Source of the DNA: Haberlea rhodopensis
Lineage: Eukaryota > Streptophyta > Magnoliopsida > Lamiales > Gesneriaceae
Reading direction: 5' to 3'
Length of the DNA stretch: 64,000 nucleotides
Assembly (NCBI GenBank): GCA_907163345.1
Contig: CAJQUN010000055.1
Location: 2,666,001 to 2,730,000, forward strand
Shown: piece after piece, positions 10,901-20,200 of the stretch
Layout of the letters: each line of letters opens with the position of its first letter
Numbering within the stretch: position 1 is the stretch's first letter
Made by a program: the position numbers and the translations under genes
The notes under the pieces: generated by a model
What the model saw: the letters and a program-made list of their open reading frames with translations, nothing else
What the model was told of the DNA's origin: nothing
Databases searched by the model: none

Positions 10901-12475
10901 CGTCATATCAATAGCATAGATAAGATATCCTGCATGACCTTGTTCCAATAACTGAGCCATCTTGACAGCCGATACCAACGGAATCTTTGGGCGAGAACCA
11001 TCCCCAAAGAATGTCCACTGGACTCCCATATCAGATCTGAATCGGACAGTCCTTTGCCTGCAGTTAACGACCGCCTGATACTTGTTCAGAACATCGATGT
11101 CCACAATGCAATCGAAGTCTGTCATGCCCAGCACAATCAAATCTGATCTCAACTCATTATCCTCAAAATAAATGAGGCCATCATAGACAATCTGATCAGT
11201 AGTCAAACTTCTTCCTGCGGGGGTCGAGACTAAAAGAGGCATGGGCGACGGAGAAGTGCATATGTGGTGCCTTTCAACAAAACTCGTCGACACAAAAGAG
11301 TGTGACGCACCTGTGTCTATCAATATAAGAGCAGGGTGCGTAAATAAAAGACACGTACCCGCTATCACCTCCTCTGGAGCCGCTGTAGCCTGCTCCCTTG
11401 TCAAAGCATACACCTGACCCTGAGGTGGCCCCGTGGGCTGACCTCCATACTGCCTCGGTGCGAAAGGTGGTCTGTGCGGTGCCGCTCTGTCCGCAGGCCT
11501 CCCCGCAGAGTTCTGCTGTCTTCCCCTGTTGGGACACTGTCGAGCGAAGTGGCCTCTGTCGCCACAGACATAGCAGCCAACGCAGTCCTTTGCCAAATGT
11601 GATAGTCCACATATAGTGCACTGAGCTCTTCCAGATCTATCTCCCTGAGGCTGTCCTCTCCCAGATGGAGTGTCATTCCTACCCTTCCCTTTCCATCGAT
11701 TCTCGGGCCTCTTGCCACTGAATCTCGATGCTGACGTGTTCCCCTTAGGCTTAAACTGATCACCCCTGGGCTTCAAGTGGTCAGAAGTAAATTTCTGAGG
11801 GGGTGCTGGAGGTGGCACCGCATCAGGATATGCACCAACTCCCAGTTCAGCTAGCTCTGCTCGTGAGAGTGCATCATCAAAACAGGCAGGGCCATAAGTG
11901 ATCACCCTGTCATACAGTTCAGGCCTCAAGCCCTTCATGAAGTTCCGCATCTTCGCTTGAGTGCTTGCAGCAATGTGTGGCACATATCGAAGTAAGGAAC
12001 AGTAGTGCAAAGCATAATCAGATACAGGCATGGTACCTTGTCTTAAACTGGTAAACTCATCCTCTTTGGCTTGTCTTGCAGCAGCTGAGAAATAGCGGTT
12101 CAGAAACCGCGTTCGGAACATCTTCCAATTTACTTCCTGTCCTAGAGCCTCTTGCTCAATCACCGTGGTTTTCCACCACATCAATGCCTTCTTGGACAGC
12201 TGAAATTCTGCTAATCTGATCCAGGCCGTCTTTGCACAAGGCGCTGCCACAAATATCTGTTCAATTCTCTCCAACCATTCCTCCGCTTTCTCTCCTGATT
12301 CAGTTCCCTCGAACATCGGAGGCCGATACATCATAAACTGAGCCAAGCTCAATTCCCCAGGTAGCAACTGCTGTTCAGAGGGTTCCTCACCCAAGGCTGG
12401 GGGTGGCAATGGATTCGTACGCCCAGCACTTGCGTTTACACTAATGGCGTCTCCCACTTCTATATTTGCTGCCAT
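7949..12475 (-). CDS. Tekay-1 gag-pol polyprotein (1508 aa, intact)
   Basis: One uninterrupted frame encodes all retrotransposon functions. Order: gag capsid domain (about residues 50-220); two CCHC knuckles (CTICGLSHLAKDC, with a CX2CX3HX4C spacing, and CYVCGDRGHFARQC); aspartic protease with DTGASHSF; reverse transcriptase with LRSGYHQI and the FIDD catalytic box; RNase H starting LYTDASLQGLG; integrase with an HHCC zinc domain (HPGGKKMYKDL..CLICQQ) and a DDE core (DFVTHLP..SDRDPRFTS..YHPQTDGQTERT); and a C-terminal chromodomain (KVQWDRRGVEEATWETE), which in this family directs insertion to heterochromatin. The start at 12475 is the first ATG after the PBS leader. No stop or frameshift is seen, unlike the related Tekay-2 copy. 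Confidence 0.95.
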   Translation of the reverse strand: MAANIEVGDAISVNASAGRTNPLPPPALGEEPSEQQLLPGELSLAQFMMYRPPMFEGTESGEKAEEWLERIEQIFVAAPCAKTAWIRLAEFQLSKKALMWWKTTVIEQEALGQEVNWKMFRTRFLNRYFSAAARQAKEDEFTSLRQGTMPVSDYALHYCSLLRYVPHIAASTQAKMRNFMKGLRPELYDRVITYGPACFDDALSRAELAELGVGAYPDAVPPPAPPQKFTSDHLKPRGDQFKPKGNTSASRFSGKRPENRWKGKGRNDTPSGRGQPQGDRSGRAQCTICGLSHLAKDCVGCYVCGDRGHFARQCPNRGRQQNSAGRPADRAAPHRPPFAPRQYGGQPTGPPQGQVYALTREQATAAPEEVIAGTCLLFTHPALILIDTGASHSFVSTSFVERHHICTSPSPMPLLVSTPAGRSLTTDQIVYDGLIYFEDNELRSDLIVLGMTDFDCIVDIDVLNKYQAVVNCRQRTVRFRSDMGVQWTFFGDGSRPKIPLVSAVKMAQLLEQGHAGYLIYAIDMTEKRKELKVEDVPVVAEFADVFPEEIPGFPPTREVEFGIELLPGTSAISRAPYRMAPAELRELKMQLQELLDKGYIRPSVSPWGAPVLFVKKKDGSMRLCIDYRQLNKATVKNKYPLPRIDDLFDQLQGTRLYSKIDLRSGYHQIRVREDDVQKTAFRTRYGHYEFLVMPFGVTNAPAVFMSLMNRVFQPYLDQFVIVFIDDILIYSRTEEEHVRHLRIVLQILRDHQLYAKLSKCEFWLDSVVFLGHVISSQGISVDPRKIEAVMEWAAPTSVPEIRSFLGLAGYYRRFVEGFSKIAKPLTQLTQKGVPFYWSEACEESFQELKRRLTTAPVLVIPSENERFTLYTDASLQGLGCVLMQNKHVVAYASRQLKPHEARYPVHDLELAAIIFALKIWRHYLYGTSFTIYTDHKSLKFLFTQAELNMRQRRWMDLLKDYDCEIEYHPGKANLIADALSRKVKSTAEDVMCLSALMTSYCHLGYDFDVDTSPVRVSTLLAEPDIFEAIRKAQKSDSEVQRWTSLVLQGQPSKFRVAEDDSLRLGNRWVVPDTPELRRGILERAHSSRFSIHPGGKKMYKDLCDQFWWRRMKREVIIFVKRCLICQQVKAERQRPGGELKSLEVPEWKWEHISMDFVTHLPRTASGFDAIWVIVDRLTKTAHFIPYSMSYTYLKMAQMYIRDVVRLHGIPVSIVSDRDPRFTSHFWEGLQTALGTEVRLSTAYHPQTDGQTERTIQTLEDMLRACILEFDTPWQDSVPLVELSYNNSYQASIQMAPFEALYGRRCRSPLYWEDLTSKAVRGPDMIRDMEGKIKLIRQKMKAAQDRQEAYANKRRRPLEFQLGDRVFLKISPFRGVVRFGMRGKLSPRYVGPYEVLQRIGTLAYRLALPPSLSGIHDVFHVSMLRKYEPVPSHVLQPTEVQLDSDMSYEERPIRILDREDRRLRSKVIPMVKVQWDRRGVEEATWETERHMVQHYPELFSGMHLCLVPL

Positions 12476-12650
12476 ACTGCAACACAGGGGTTAATAACAA
12501 CACCAAAAGCAGTTCATGAAGCACATCGTTAGATAATTAAACATGTTAGCATAACCTAGAACGCAACATACATATAAAACATGTTCAAAAGTAAGCACCT
12601 AGCCAACTTATTGCTAAGGCTACCCTTCACTCATTCCCGAGTTATCTAAC

Positions 12651-12666
12651 CACTGCTCTGATACCA
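12651..12666 (-). other. Tekay-1 primer binding site (tRNA-iMet type)
   Basis: On the minus strand TGGTATCAGAGCAGTG begins four bases after the 5' LTR. This is the usual plant initiator-Met tRNA complement. Confidence 0.9.
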
Positions 12667-13094
12667 CTAATGTAGGGTCTTCCCACCTTAACAGTGATTA
12701 CTAGACATAAAAAGGATTAATCATGCATTGATAACGTCTTAAGGATTCGGTTGTTACATGAGCTAACCGGATTACAGGCCAAAAATTACAAAACTTCAAA
12801 ATAATTCATTACATTCCAAAAGAATGTCATTTAGATTTACTCTACTCCTAGAGTAGATACTAATCATAACTTGAAATCCTAAACGTTCCGGTGTCCCTCG
12901 TAGCTCACTGCCTCAACCCGACCCTTAGTCCTTTCATCCAAAAGCGTACCTACAGGGACAACACATCATGAGCATATACAATTTCACTTAACAACATATA
13001 AACATTATAGTAAATGCATGAAATCTTGGTTAAGTAAATATGCTGGTTATTCATTAACTTCTTATTGTTGTCCCTGATTCATAATCATGCATAT

Positions 13095-13424
13095 GGGGCA
13101 CCTTACCCCGTGGCACCTTACCACAATAACATCGCATGGCTACTTACCATGTGGGGCACCTTACCCCGTGGCACCTTACCACAATAACATCGCATGGCTA
13201 CTTACCATGTGGGGCACCTTACCCCGTGGCACCTTACCACAATAACATCGCATGGCTACTTACCATGTGGGGCACCTTACCCCGTGGCACCTTACCACAA
13301 TAACATCGCATGGCTACTTACCATGTGGGGCACCTTACCCCGTGGCACCTTACCACAATAACATCGCATGGCTACTTACCATGTGGGGCACCTTACCCCG
13401 TGGCACCTTACCACAATAACATCG
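13095..13424. repeat. 58-bp tandem repeat, 5.7 units
   Basis: Units start at 13095 and every 58 bp up to 13385. Apart from the start of the first and end of the last they are essentially identical, which suggests recent copy-number change. Confidence 0.95.
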
Positions 13425-13713
13425 TATAAACATCATCATATAAACATCGTATACACATCATGATTTCATCGTATACATATTCATGCGATAAATGCATAGT
13501 CATAGCGTAGGGATGTGTTTTACCGTCCGATGCCCGTACGTCTCTTACGTACCTTTTCAAAAGGAGGAGGAGTCAATAGACTTATCTCCTTGATGGTGCT
13601 GGTACCTGGGATGGCTCTACATAACCACATAATATAATATTAGGCACCGATACGAGAATCGAAATCAAATTTCAAAAAAAATCATAAAATTTTATAACAT
13701 ATGAACAGTGACT

Positions 13714-13820
13714 GCCGATCGATCGGTATCTCTCACCGATCGATCGCTTAACTGTTCATCATTTACTCCTTTTGCTACTGGTTTTGCCGATCGATCGGTG
13801 TTCATCACCGATCGATCGGT
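13714..13820. repeat. phased palindrome module, Tekay-1 5' LTR
   Basis: CCGATCGATCGG-type sites start at 13715, 13736, 13787 and 13808 (21-51-21 bp), identical to the other LTR. They lie about 1.15-1.25 kb from the U3 end of the LTR. Confidence 0.9.
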
Positions 13821-14968
13821 CGTTCATATACTTCGAGATTTTTCCAGAAATCTCGAACACTTCAATTTACACCCTTCAAACTCCTTCATAACTTACATTA
13901 TATGCCTAAACTAGCATATCAATAGTTTCAACATACTTTCATGCATGTATTAAAATTAAAGTTTCACTTATAGCTTAACCCGACATGCATTAAATCTACC
14001 CCTCTTTATCAATACCCGATCAGCTTTTTCGGAAAACAGGGCATGATTATTCAGTTCAGAATTTTCGAACACACACATTTATAGTCATGAAACTACCACA
14101 TAGCCCATCGTTCATGCTTAAACATTTATGTTGGCATGTTCACAAAACTTCCGTGTATGTATGCACATCAAAGATTTACCCATAACCTAAGCTAGCATGC
14201 TTCAAATCTTCCTAATAAAAGTCCTGCTCAACAAAAAAACAGGGTACTTCTTGCCCAGATTTTCGAGGAGCCCTTTTTACAATCGAAGATCTATCACATA
14301 AGTCATGCAAGCTACTTAACAAAACATGCTAAGGACATCATAAACATCACATAAAGGTACTCATATCAATCTTTCATTAAACTCTACCCTAGCATGCCAA
14401 ATCTGCTATGACAAACATACATGTAAAAACACGAAAAGCTGGTGAACCAGCGTGATTCCTCACCACTTTTGCTCTCCGATTTTTGTCAGGAAAAGGCAAG
14501 AAATTTCCGACCACTTTCTTCCTAGTAGTAGTCCAGATCTCAGACGAAGAGAAGGGAGGAAGAAGGAGGTTTTTGGGAGAGACCAAATGAGAAATATCTA
14601 AGTGCCAACTTGACTCCTTGGTCAATTATTTTCCAGAAAAACAGGGGAGGGGGGCGTGGGTTGTATGCAAGTGGGGGGTGGGTGGTTGCATGTAGGGTGG
14701 TTTTGTGGTGTTTAATTGTATCCCGGTATTTCATATGATGTATAAAAGTATCTTCCCTTGACATTTTACAATTGCACCACATCATTACCACAATTAAAAA
14801 CACGTAACATGTAACCTAAACCATATCATCATATCATAAATATAACCCCCAATTAAAATACCACGACCCTCTTAGATACATCATAATTCATTATTGTAGC
14901 ACATAATCATATAACATTTCATCATCGTAGCATATAATCATTTAACCTTTCGGGGGTATTACAAAAGG

Positions 14969-15590
14969 TATAGGGAATCATGGTCTCCTCTGATTACCAT
15001 GATTTGTTGAGACGAGGGATTGGTGGCACATTGCTGATGCCATCCCGTGTATGTCCCTGACTATGTCAAGACTTGGGAAGTGATGACGCTTTGACGACGC
15101 ATCACTGATGATCCCTTATGCTTGGCAGGCTCGAGCTATATGGTTTGATAGCGATTTGATTGATTCTGATACACCCAGTGGATGGGTGATTGACCTAATA
15201 CCGACACGACATGCATTGCATTACATTGCATTGCATTACATCATATATCACATTTTGTAGATACATTTTGTATATTCTATGATCGTTCCATATTGGGCTT
15301 TGGCTCACCCCCAAGGGGGGCTGTTGTTGTCTTTGTGTGTGGACAATGGCAGGTAGTACAGGTGGTCAGGATCCCATACAGGGTACATCCGGTGGGAGCC
15401 ACACTTGAGAGGTTTATTTTCCTTTTTATCCCAGTCATAGATGTACCAGGGGTGTGTCCCTGGAGTGTAAGGAGTTTATGTATATTTAGTTTAATTTGCT
15501 CAGTATGGAAATGTGTTTCATAGTTTGATTTGTGTTGATAAAGATGAAACAGATGGTATCTATATATATTTTGACTATTGGTATTGGTGA
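14969..15590 (+). mobile_element. older LTR-like sequence, right part
   Basis: Continuation of 5460-5778 beyond the Tekay-1 insertion. It has alternating GCATTGCATTACATT runs near 15210, a GGCTTTGGCTCACCCC block near 15296 and GT-rich DNA. Right border unclear. Probably a degenerate gypsy LTR in the opposite orientation to Tekay-1. Confidence 0.35.
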
Positions 15591-16270
15591 TATGTAATTT
15601 ACATGCACCGCACTGTTAATCTCATGCGGTGCTTGTCAATTACATGCACCGCATGACACATGCATCGTATGAGTATCGCGGTGCATGTAATTTACATGCA
15701 CCTCTAGGCTCCGGTGCTTGTAATTTACATGCACCGCTAGACTTATATGGTGCATGTATATTTCGATTCTATTTTTATATGGGCAGTAATTTACATGACC
15801 CCTCTTGGGTAAATCAAACATGTAATTTACATGAGCCCTATACATGCACCTATAGACTCATACATGAGCCAATTTTTACATGCATCGCTAGATATAAGTG
15901 ATAGATTAAAATACCACATCTATTTTATTAACATTTTATATGCACCGTATGAGCCAATAATTTACATGCATCGATGTCTCTAGCGGTGCATGTAATTTAC
16001 ATGCATCGCTAGACACAAGCGGTGCATGTATATTAATTCTTAATCTATTAATGCTCAATTGTGGGTTACGGAATCTAGGTTGAATCTTTGTTTTGTTACT
16101 GCTGTGTAAAGTTTATTGATGATGCACTATAATTGGTCATACATGGGTCTATTAATTTCAGATTGTTTTATTCAAATAATTTACATGCACCGATGTGTCT
16201 AGCGGTGCATGTAATTTACATGCATCGCTAGACACAAGCGGTGCATGTATATTAATTTTTAACCTATTAA
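15590..16270. repeat. array of hairpin-forming repeats
   Basis: Many copies of GGTGCATGTAA and its complement TTACATGCACC occur back to back, e.g. 15596, 15636, 15679-15705, 15711-15730, 15820, 15965-16010 and 16180-16250. Adjacent halves form near-perfect inverted repeats (AGCGGTGCATGTAATTTACA, then TGCATCGCT). Short ORFs on both strands are by-products of the repeat. Confidence 0.75.
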
Positions 16271-16394
16271 TGCTCAATTGTGGGTTATAGAATCTGGGTT
16301 GAATCTCGGTTTTGTTACTGCTGTGCAAAGTTTATTGATGATGCACTATAATTTGTCATACATAGGTCCATTAATTTCAGATTATTTTATTCAA
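15956..16394. repeat. 219-bp direct tandem duplication
   Basis: 15956-16174 is repeated at 16175-16394 with scattered substitutions (e.g. ATTCTTAATC/ATTTTTAACC). Each unit carries two of the hairpin repeats and a unique stretch ending ATTAATTTCAGATT. Confidence 0.9.
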
Positions 16395-17104
16395 TTAATC
16401 CAAGAAAAAATGTTTCTGCGTAAATAATTATTCGGGGAAACAAAATTTCTAGTCGCAAGTTCTGTACGAAACAATCTCTAATTAGTTGTTGTGACGACTC
16501 AACAGATCGTAAACTTCGCCTTCTTCGCTGCCTTCATTTGGAAAGGTCGGATCAGTTTCATATATATTGGAATGGATTTCACCGACAAGAGCCGTCGGAC
16601 AAAGCTTCATCATCGCCATCTTCTCTCAATAGTCTGCTTCTTAAACTGTTTTCTCTACCTAAAACCGACTGTATCGTCATTTCATTCCCCTGCACTTAAC
16701 GGAAAAACGGTACAGAAGATATTTAGTAAAAAGAAGGGTAAATTATTCATGAAAATTGATCAATTAGATTAGGGTTTGATAAAATTGACTTCTTCGAAAT
16801 AAATTTTCTAAATATGTATGTAGTTGAAAGAAGATTTTTTTGGAAGATTTAGTTGAAAGAAGTTTTGGAAAGTAATATATTTATGTAATTTCCTCAATAA
16901 AGAATTGGGCTTAAAGGTACCAGCCCACCCTGAAACTCAGGAAGCCCAATTAACAATATCGCAACGAGGCCCGTTCTTCCCAAACCCAACCCTGTCTGAA
17001 ATCTGAAATTCACAATTTGCTTAAAGATAAAAACAATACAAAGACGACTGAAACTGCTTCGAAATTTCTCAATCTCCACAGTTCTGCTCCGATTCTCAAA
17101 TCCC
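16395..17104. other. upstream region of the vicilin-like gene
   Basis: No credible gene. A 93-codon ORF at 16491-16772 has no recognisable domain. Between 16800 and 17000 the sequence is AT-rich, then becomes less so towards the gene, as expected for a promoter and 5' UTR. Confidence 0.4.
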
Positions 17105-17132
17105 CCACGTGTCCATGCAAACGCCACGTACC
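17105..17132 (+). promoter_or_regulatory. G-box / RY-type seed promoter cluster
   Basis: CACGTG (17106-17111), CATGCA (17114-17119) and a further CCACGTA lie within 28 bp, about 80-105 bp before the vicilin-like start codon. G-box plus RY (CATGCA) combinations are the classical bZIP and B3 (ABI3/FUS3) sites of seed storage genes. Function inferred from motif and context. Confidence 0.6.
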
Positions 17133-17208
17133 CTCCAACCAGCTCTGCTTTCAATTCTAAAACCCATTACTCCAACAAAAAAGTGCAGAAACAAGGGTCA
17201 AGAAAAGC

Positions 17209-20200
17209 ATGAGTCTCTCCGGCAGCAGCCCATGTGTTCTGCTGCTTTTTCTTGCGGTTTTGACTATATTTTCAGAAATCTGTAATGCAGATTGGCATGC
17301 AACTAATAAAGGTTTGAAAGAAGAAGGTGGTGGTGGTGGTGGTGGTGGTGGTGGTGGTGGTGGTGGCTGGGGTTCGGGGCCTCTGGTGAAGAGGGAAGAG
17401 AGGAGATCCGTGGTTTCGACGGAGTCTGGAGAGATATCGGACGTGAGAATTAAGGATAATATCAATGGAGGAACGTATCTTCTTCAGTTCTTCACGTTGG
17501 AGCCCGATTCGCTCTTCCTTCCTGTTTTTCTGCATGCAGATATGGTTTTCTATGTCCAATCAGGTAGTTTCTTGTTTGAAATTATGTAATTGTGAAATAA
17601 ATAGTTTATTCAAATATTTTAAATAAAAATTATAATTTTTGTTGCAAGTGGGTACACATCGTCACGCAAGGAAGACAAGTTCCATCTCTAAAAGAAAAAA
17701 ATATTAATTGTATTTTGCCCGATTAAAATTTGTATTTTGTCACAATTATTTTATGTTGTTATTTTTTCCCTCGTCTTAGAATCTAAATCCGTCCTCTTTA
17801 ATTGCGTATATTTACTTCTATATTTATTTTGCTCTTATATGTTATCAAATTTCGGTCCTATCCTTAAAAGGGTGTACTCAGAATTTGAGTTGATAAACGA
17901 ATCAAAGGGCAACTCAATATTTCTTGAGAATCTTTTGAGAATCTCAATATGAAAATTTTATCAAAATTATACATAAAAATTATTTCTTTTTCTCTTGGGG
18001 TGTGCGTGATATGTGGGAACCATATATAGCGTTGAAACTCGATTCCATGTAATAATTAATAATCCTAGCGGCTGGCAATTAGGAGTGCTGTTGAAATTGA
18101 CGTCTAAAACAAATATCAAACGCCCCTGAACAGCGCTTATCCTTTTGAAATGATAAGCGATCGCCCCGACCTGAAAATTTTGAAATTTTTAGGTATAATT
18201 TTTCTTAAAAACCATGTTTCGCCCCAAATACATTTATATCGTCATCGACCTATGAGAGCTCGCTTCACCTTTCCCTACTAGTTTTTTGGGTCTGGCACTG
18301 CTGTAAAGACTGAATTTTTTCGGCTTTTCACCTGCTTTAATTTAAGGGAGTGGTAAGTTGAGCTGGACCGAAGAAGATGATCTCAGGCGAACCCATGTAA
18401 AGCAAGGGGATGCCTATAGACTGGAACAAGGTTCCATTTTCTTTGTGCATACCAGCAAGGAAAGTGATCAAACCGAACCTAAAAAACTTAGGATCCATGC
18501 CATTTTCGCCAACTCAGATGAGGACTTGCATGTACGAACTTCTTGGCATGCTATACTTTCCACAAAAAAATCATTCATTTATGCTTGTGGGGATGTGATG
18601 CATACTTCTAATTTATGTAATTTATACAGGAACCGGCGACTGGACCTTATTCTAGCATCCGAGACATGATTCTTGGATTCGACAAGAGAATTTTGCAGGC
18701 AACTTTTCAGGTAGAAACTAAATTCCTTTCCCCGAGTGTCTAAGAATTTAATTGAGATGGTCATGATTAATGTATTAAGATGTAAACTGTACATGTTTGA
18801 GTTAAAGATAATGATACACAAGCCCATCGCAAAGCCCATGCAGAAGAAATAAAGCCAGCCCATGCATGAGATAGATTAGCAGAATATTTTGTAACAAAAT
18901 TATTCTGTTTGTTAGAATTGGTTGTAACAGAATGATAGTCTGTTAGCATTTGGTTGGCTGCCTTAGATGCTGGATAACAATATAAATGTATCCATCGTTG
19001 TGGGGTCCTCGTTACTTAATCCATGTAGGTTGTTACAGATGTACCAAAACCACTAGTACAAAAACCAAATAACTTTTCCACATATACATTACATGTATAA
19101 TTAACAACCTAATTCAGTACAACTCCTATGCAGTGGTTCACCTCGCAGCGGAATAAGACTCACGATTCCCACGTCTATGAACTCCTACAAAAACATTCAC
19201 ACAATGTGAGTATAGATAAACAACTATATCAGTGCGATATCAAAACACAATATCAATAACAATGATAAAGCACAATAAATCATCAAATGTGAATGTTTTG
19301 TATCATGCATCCACAAATGCACCATGTCATGACATGTCTCAACAATAACCCTATTATCACGAGCCCCATATGATATGCCTATTCAGCTCAATATGTCAGT
19401 GGAACCACATCACATCTTCATATTAGCAGCACATATCATAGTACCATACTCATCTGTGATAATAACCGGAGCATATACCCACACCAGGCGTATATCTCTC
19501 AAGCCAAAGCATATGTAGTATATCTATCGTGGCAACGATCCCAGCCAAAGCATATACCACACCAGGCATATCTATCAAGGCACTGATCTTACCAAAGCAT
19601 ATACACATATCTATCAAGCCATCCATCCCAATCATATGAAATCCATGTATGCACATGCATATGATACTACCAATCATATGACACACCGATAACATAAATC
19701 ATATGATAACAAAACCATAACATCATCATCGCATAATATATATACTCCGTACGTCAACACGTACCTGTAAAACGACACAAACCAGATAAATCAGTCGTCA
19801 CTGGTAAATTGCCTCTGTGCCCTGTCCCCTGTGATGATGCTACAAGCACATGAACAATATACCATGTTATAAGAGGCTTCAATATCAAAAGCTACAAAAT
19901 ATAACATTTTTCAAGTTTCTGCCCTTGGCGATCGATCGCCACATCTCACCGATCGATCGCTATACTATTCTGTTCCATCGCGATCGATCGCCACAACCTC
20001 GCGATCGATCGCCAAAATGTTCTGTTGCTCGCGATCGATCGCCACATTTTCACCAATCGATCGCTACATGTATAAACCGCCTTATATTTTGCCCTGTCTC
20101 GGCGATCGATCGCCACAAAGCTTGCGATCGATCGCCGATGTCCAGAAAGTTCAGAACATGGCGATTTTGAGCTTATCTTCCTAGCTCTTCTCCTACAACT

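Larger units (their letters stand above)
5784..14963 (-). mobile_element. Tekay-1: complete Ty3/gypsy Tekay(Del)-type chromovirus
   Basis: A full element with TG..CA LTRs (5784-7901 and 12671-14963), a 5-bp target duplication AAAGG (5779-5783 and 14964-14968), an initiator-Met tRNA type PBS, a polypurine tract and one open gag-pol frame. By eye the LTRs differ by about two substitutions, one A indel and a 174-bp repeat-number difference, so the insertion is young. Every part needed for autonomous transposition appears present. Clade assignment rests on the single gag-pol ORF with a C-terminal chromodomain and long LTRs of over 2 kb. Confidence 0.95.
12671..14963 (-). repeat. Tekay-1 5' LTR (2293 bp)
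   Basis: TG..CA bounded and flanked by the AAAGG duplicate at 14964-14968. It contains the six-copy 58-bp repeat, the ACGT-rich block (about 13530-13560) and the palindrome module. Confidence 0.95.

Noticed and set aside
8152..11763. several plus- and minus-strand ORFs within Tekay-1 gag-pol
   Set aside because: They overlap the 1508-codon gag-pol in other frames and show no family motif of their own.
12651..12666. match to the 3' end of initiator Met tRNA as a possible tRNA gene
   Set aside because: Only the terminal 12-16 bases match; it is the primer binding site of the retroelement.
15629..15901. ORFs with repeated CNLHAP-like peptides
   Set aside because: They are translations of the hairpin repeat array, present on both strands.
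16491..16772. 93-codon ORF upstream of the vicilin-like gene
   Set aside because: No domain, no homologous pattern, and it lies in a region expected to be promoter.
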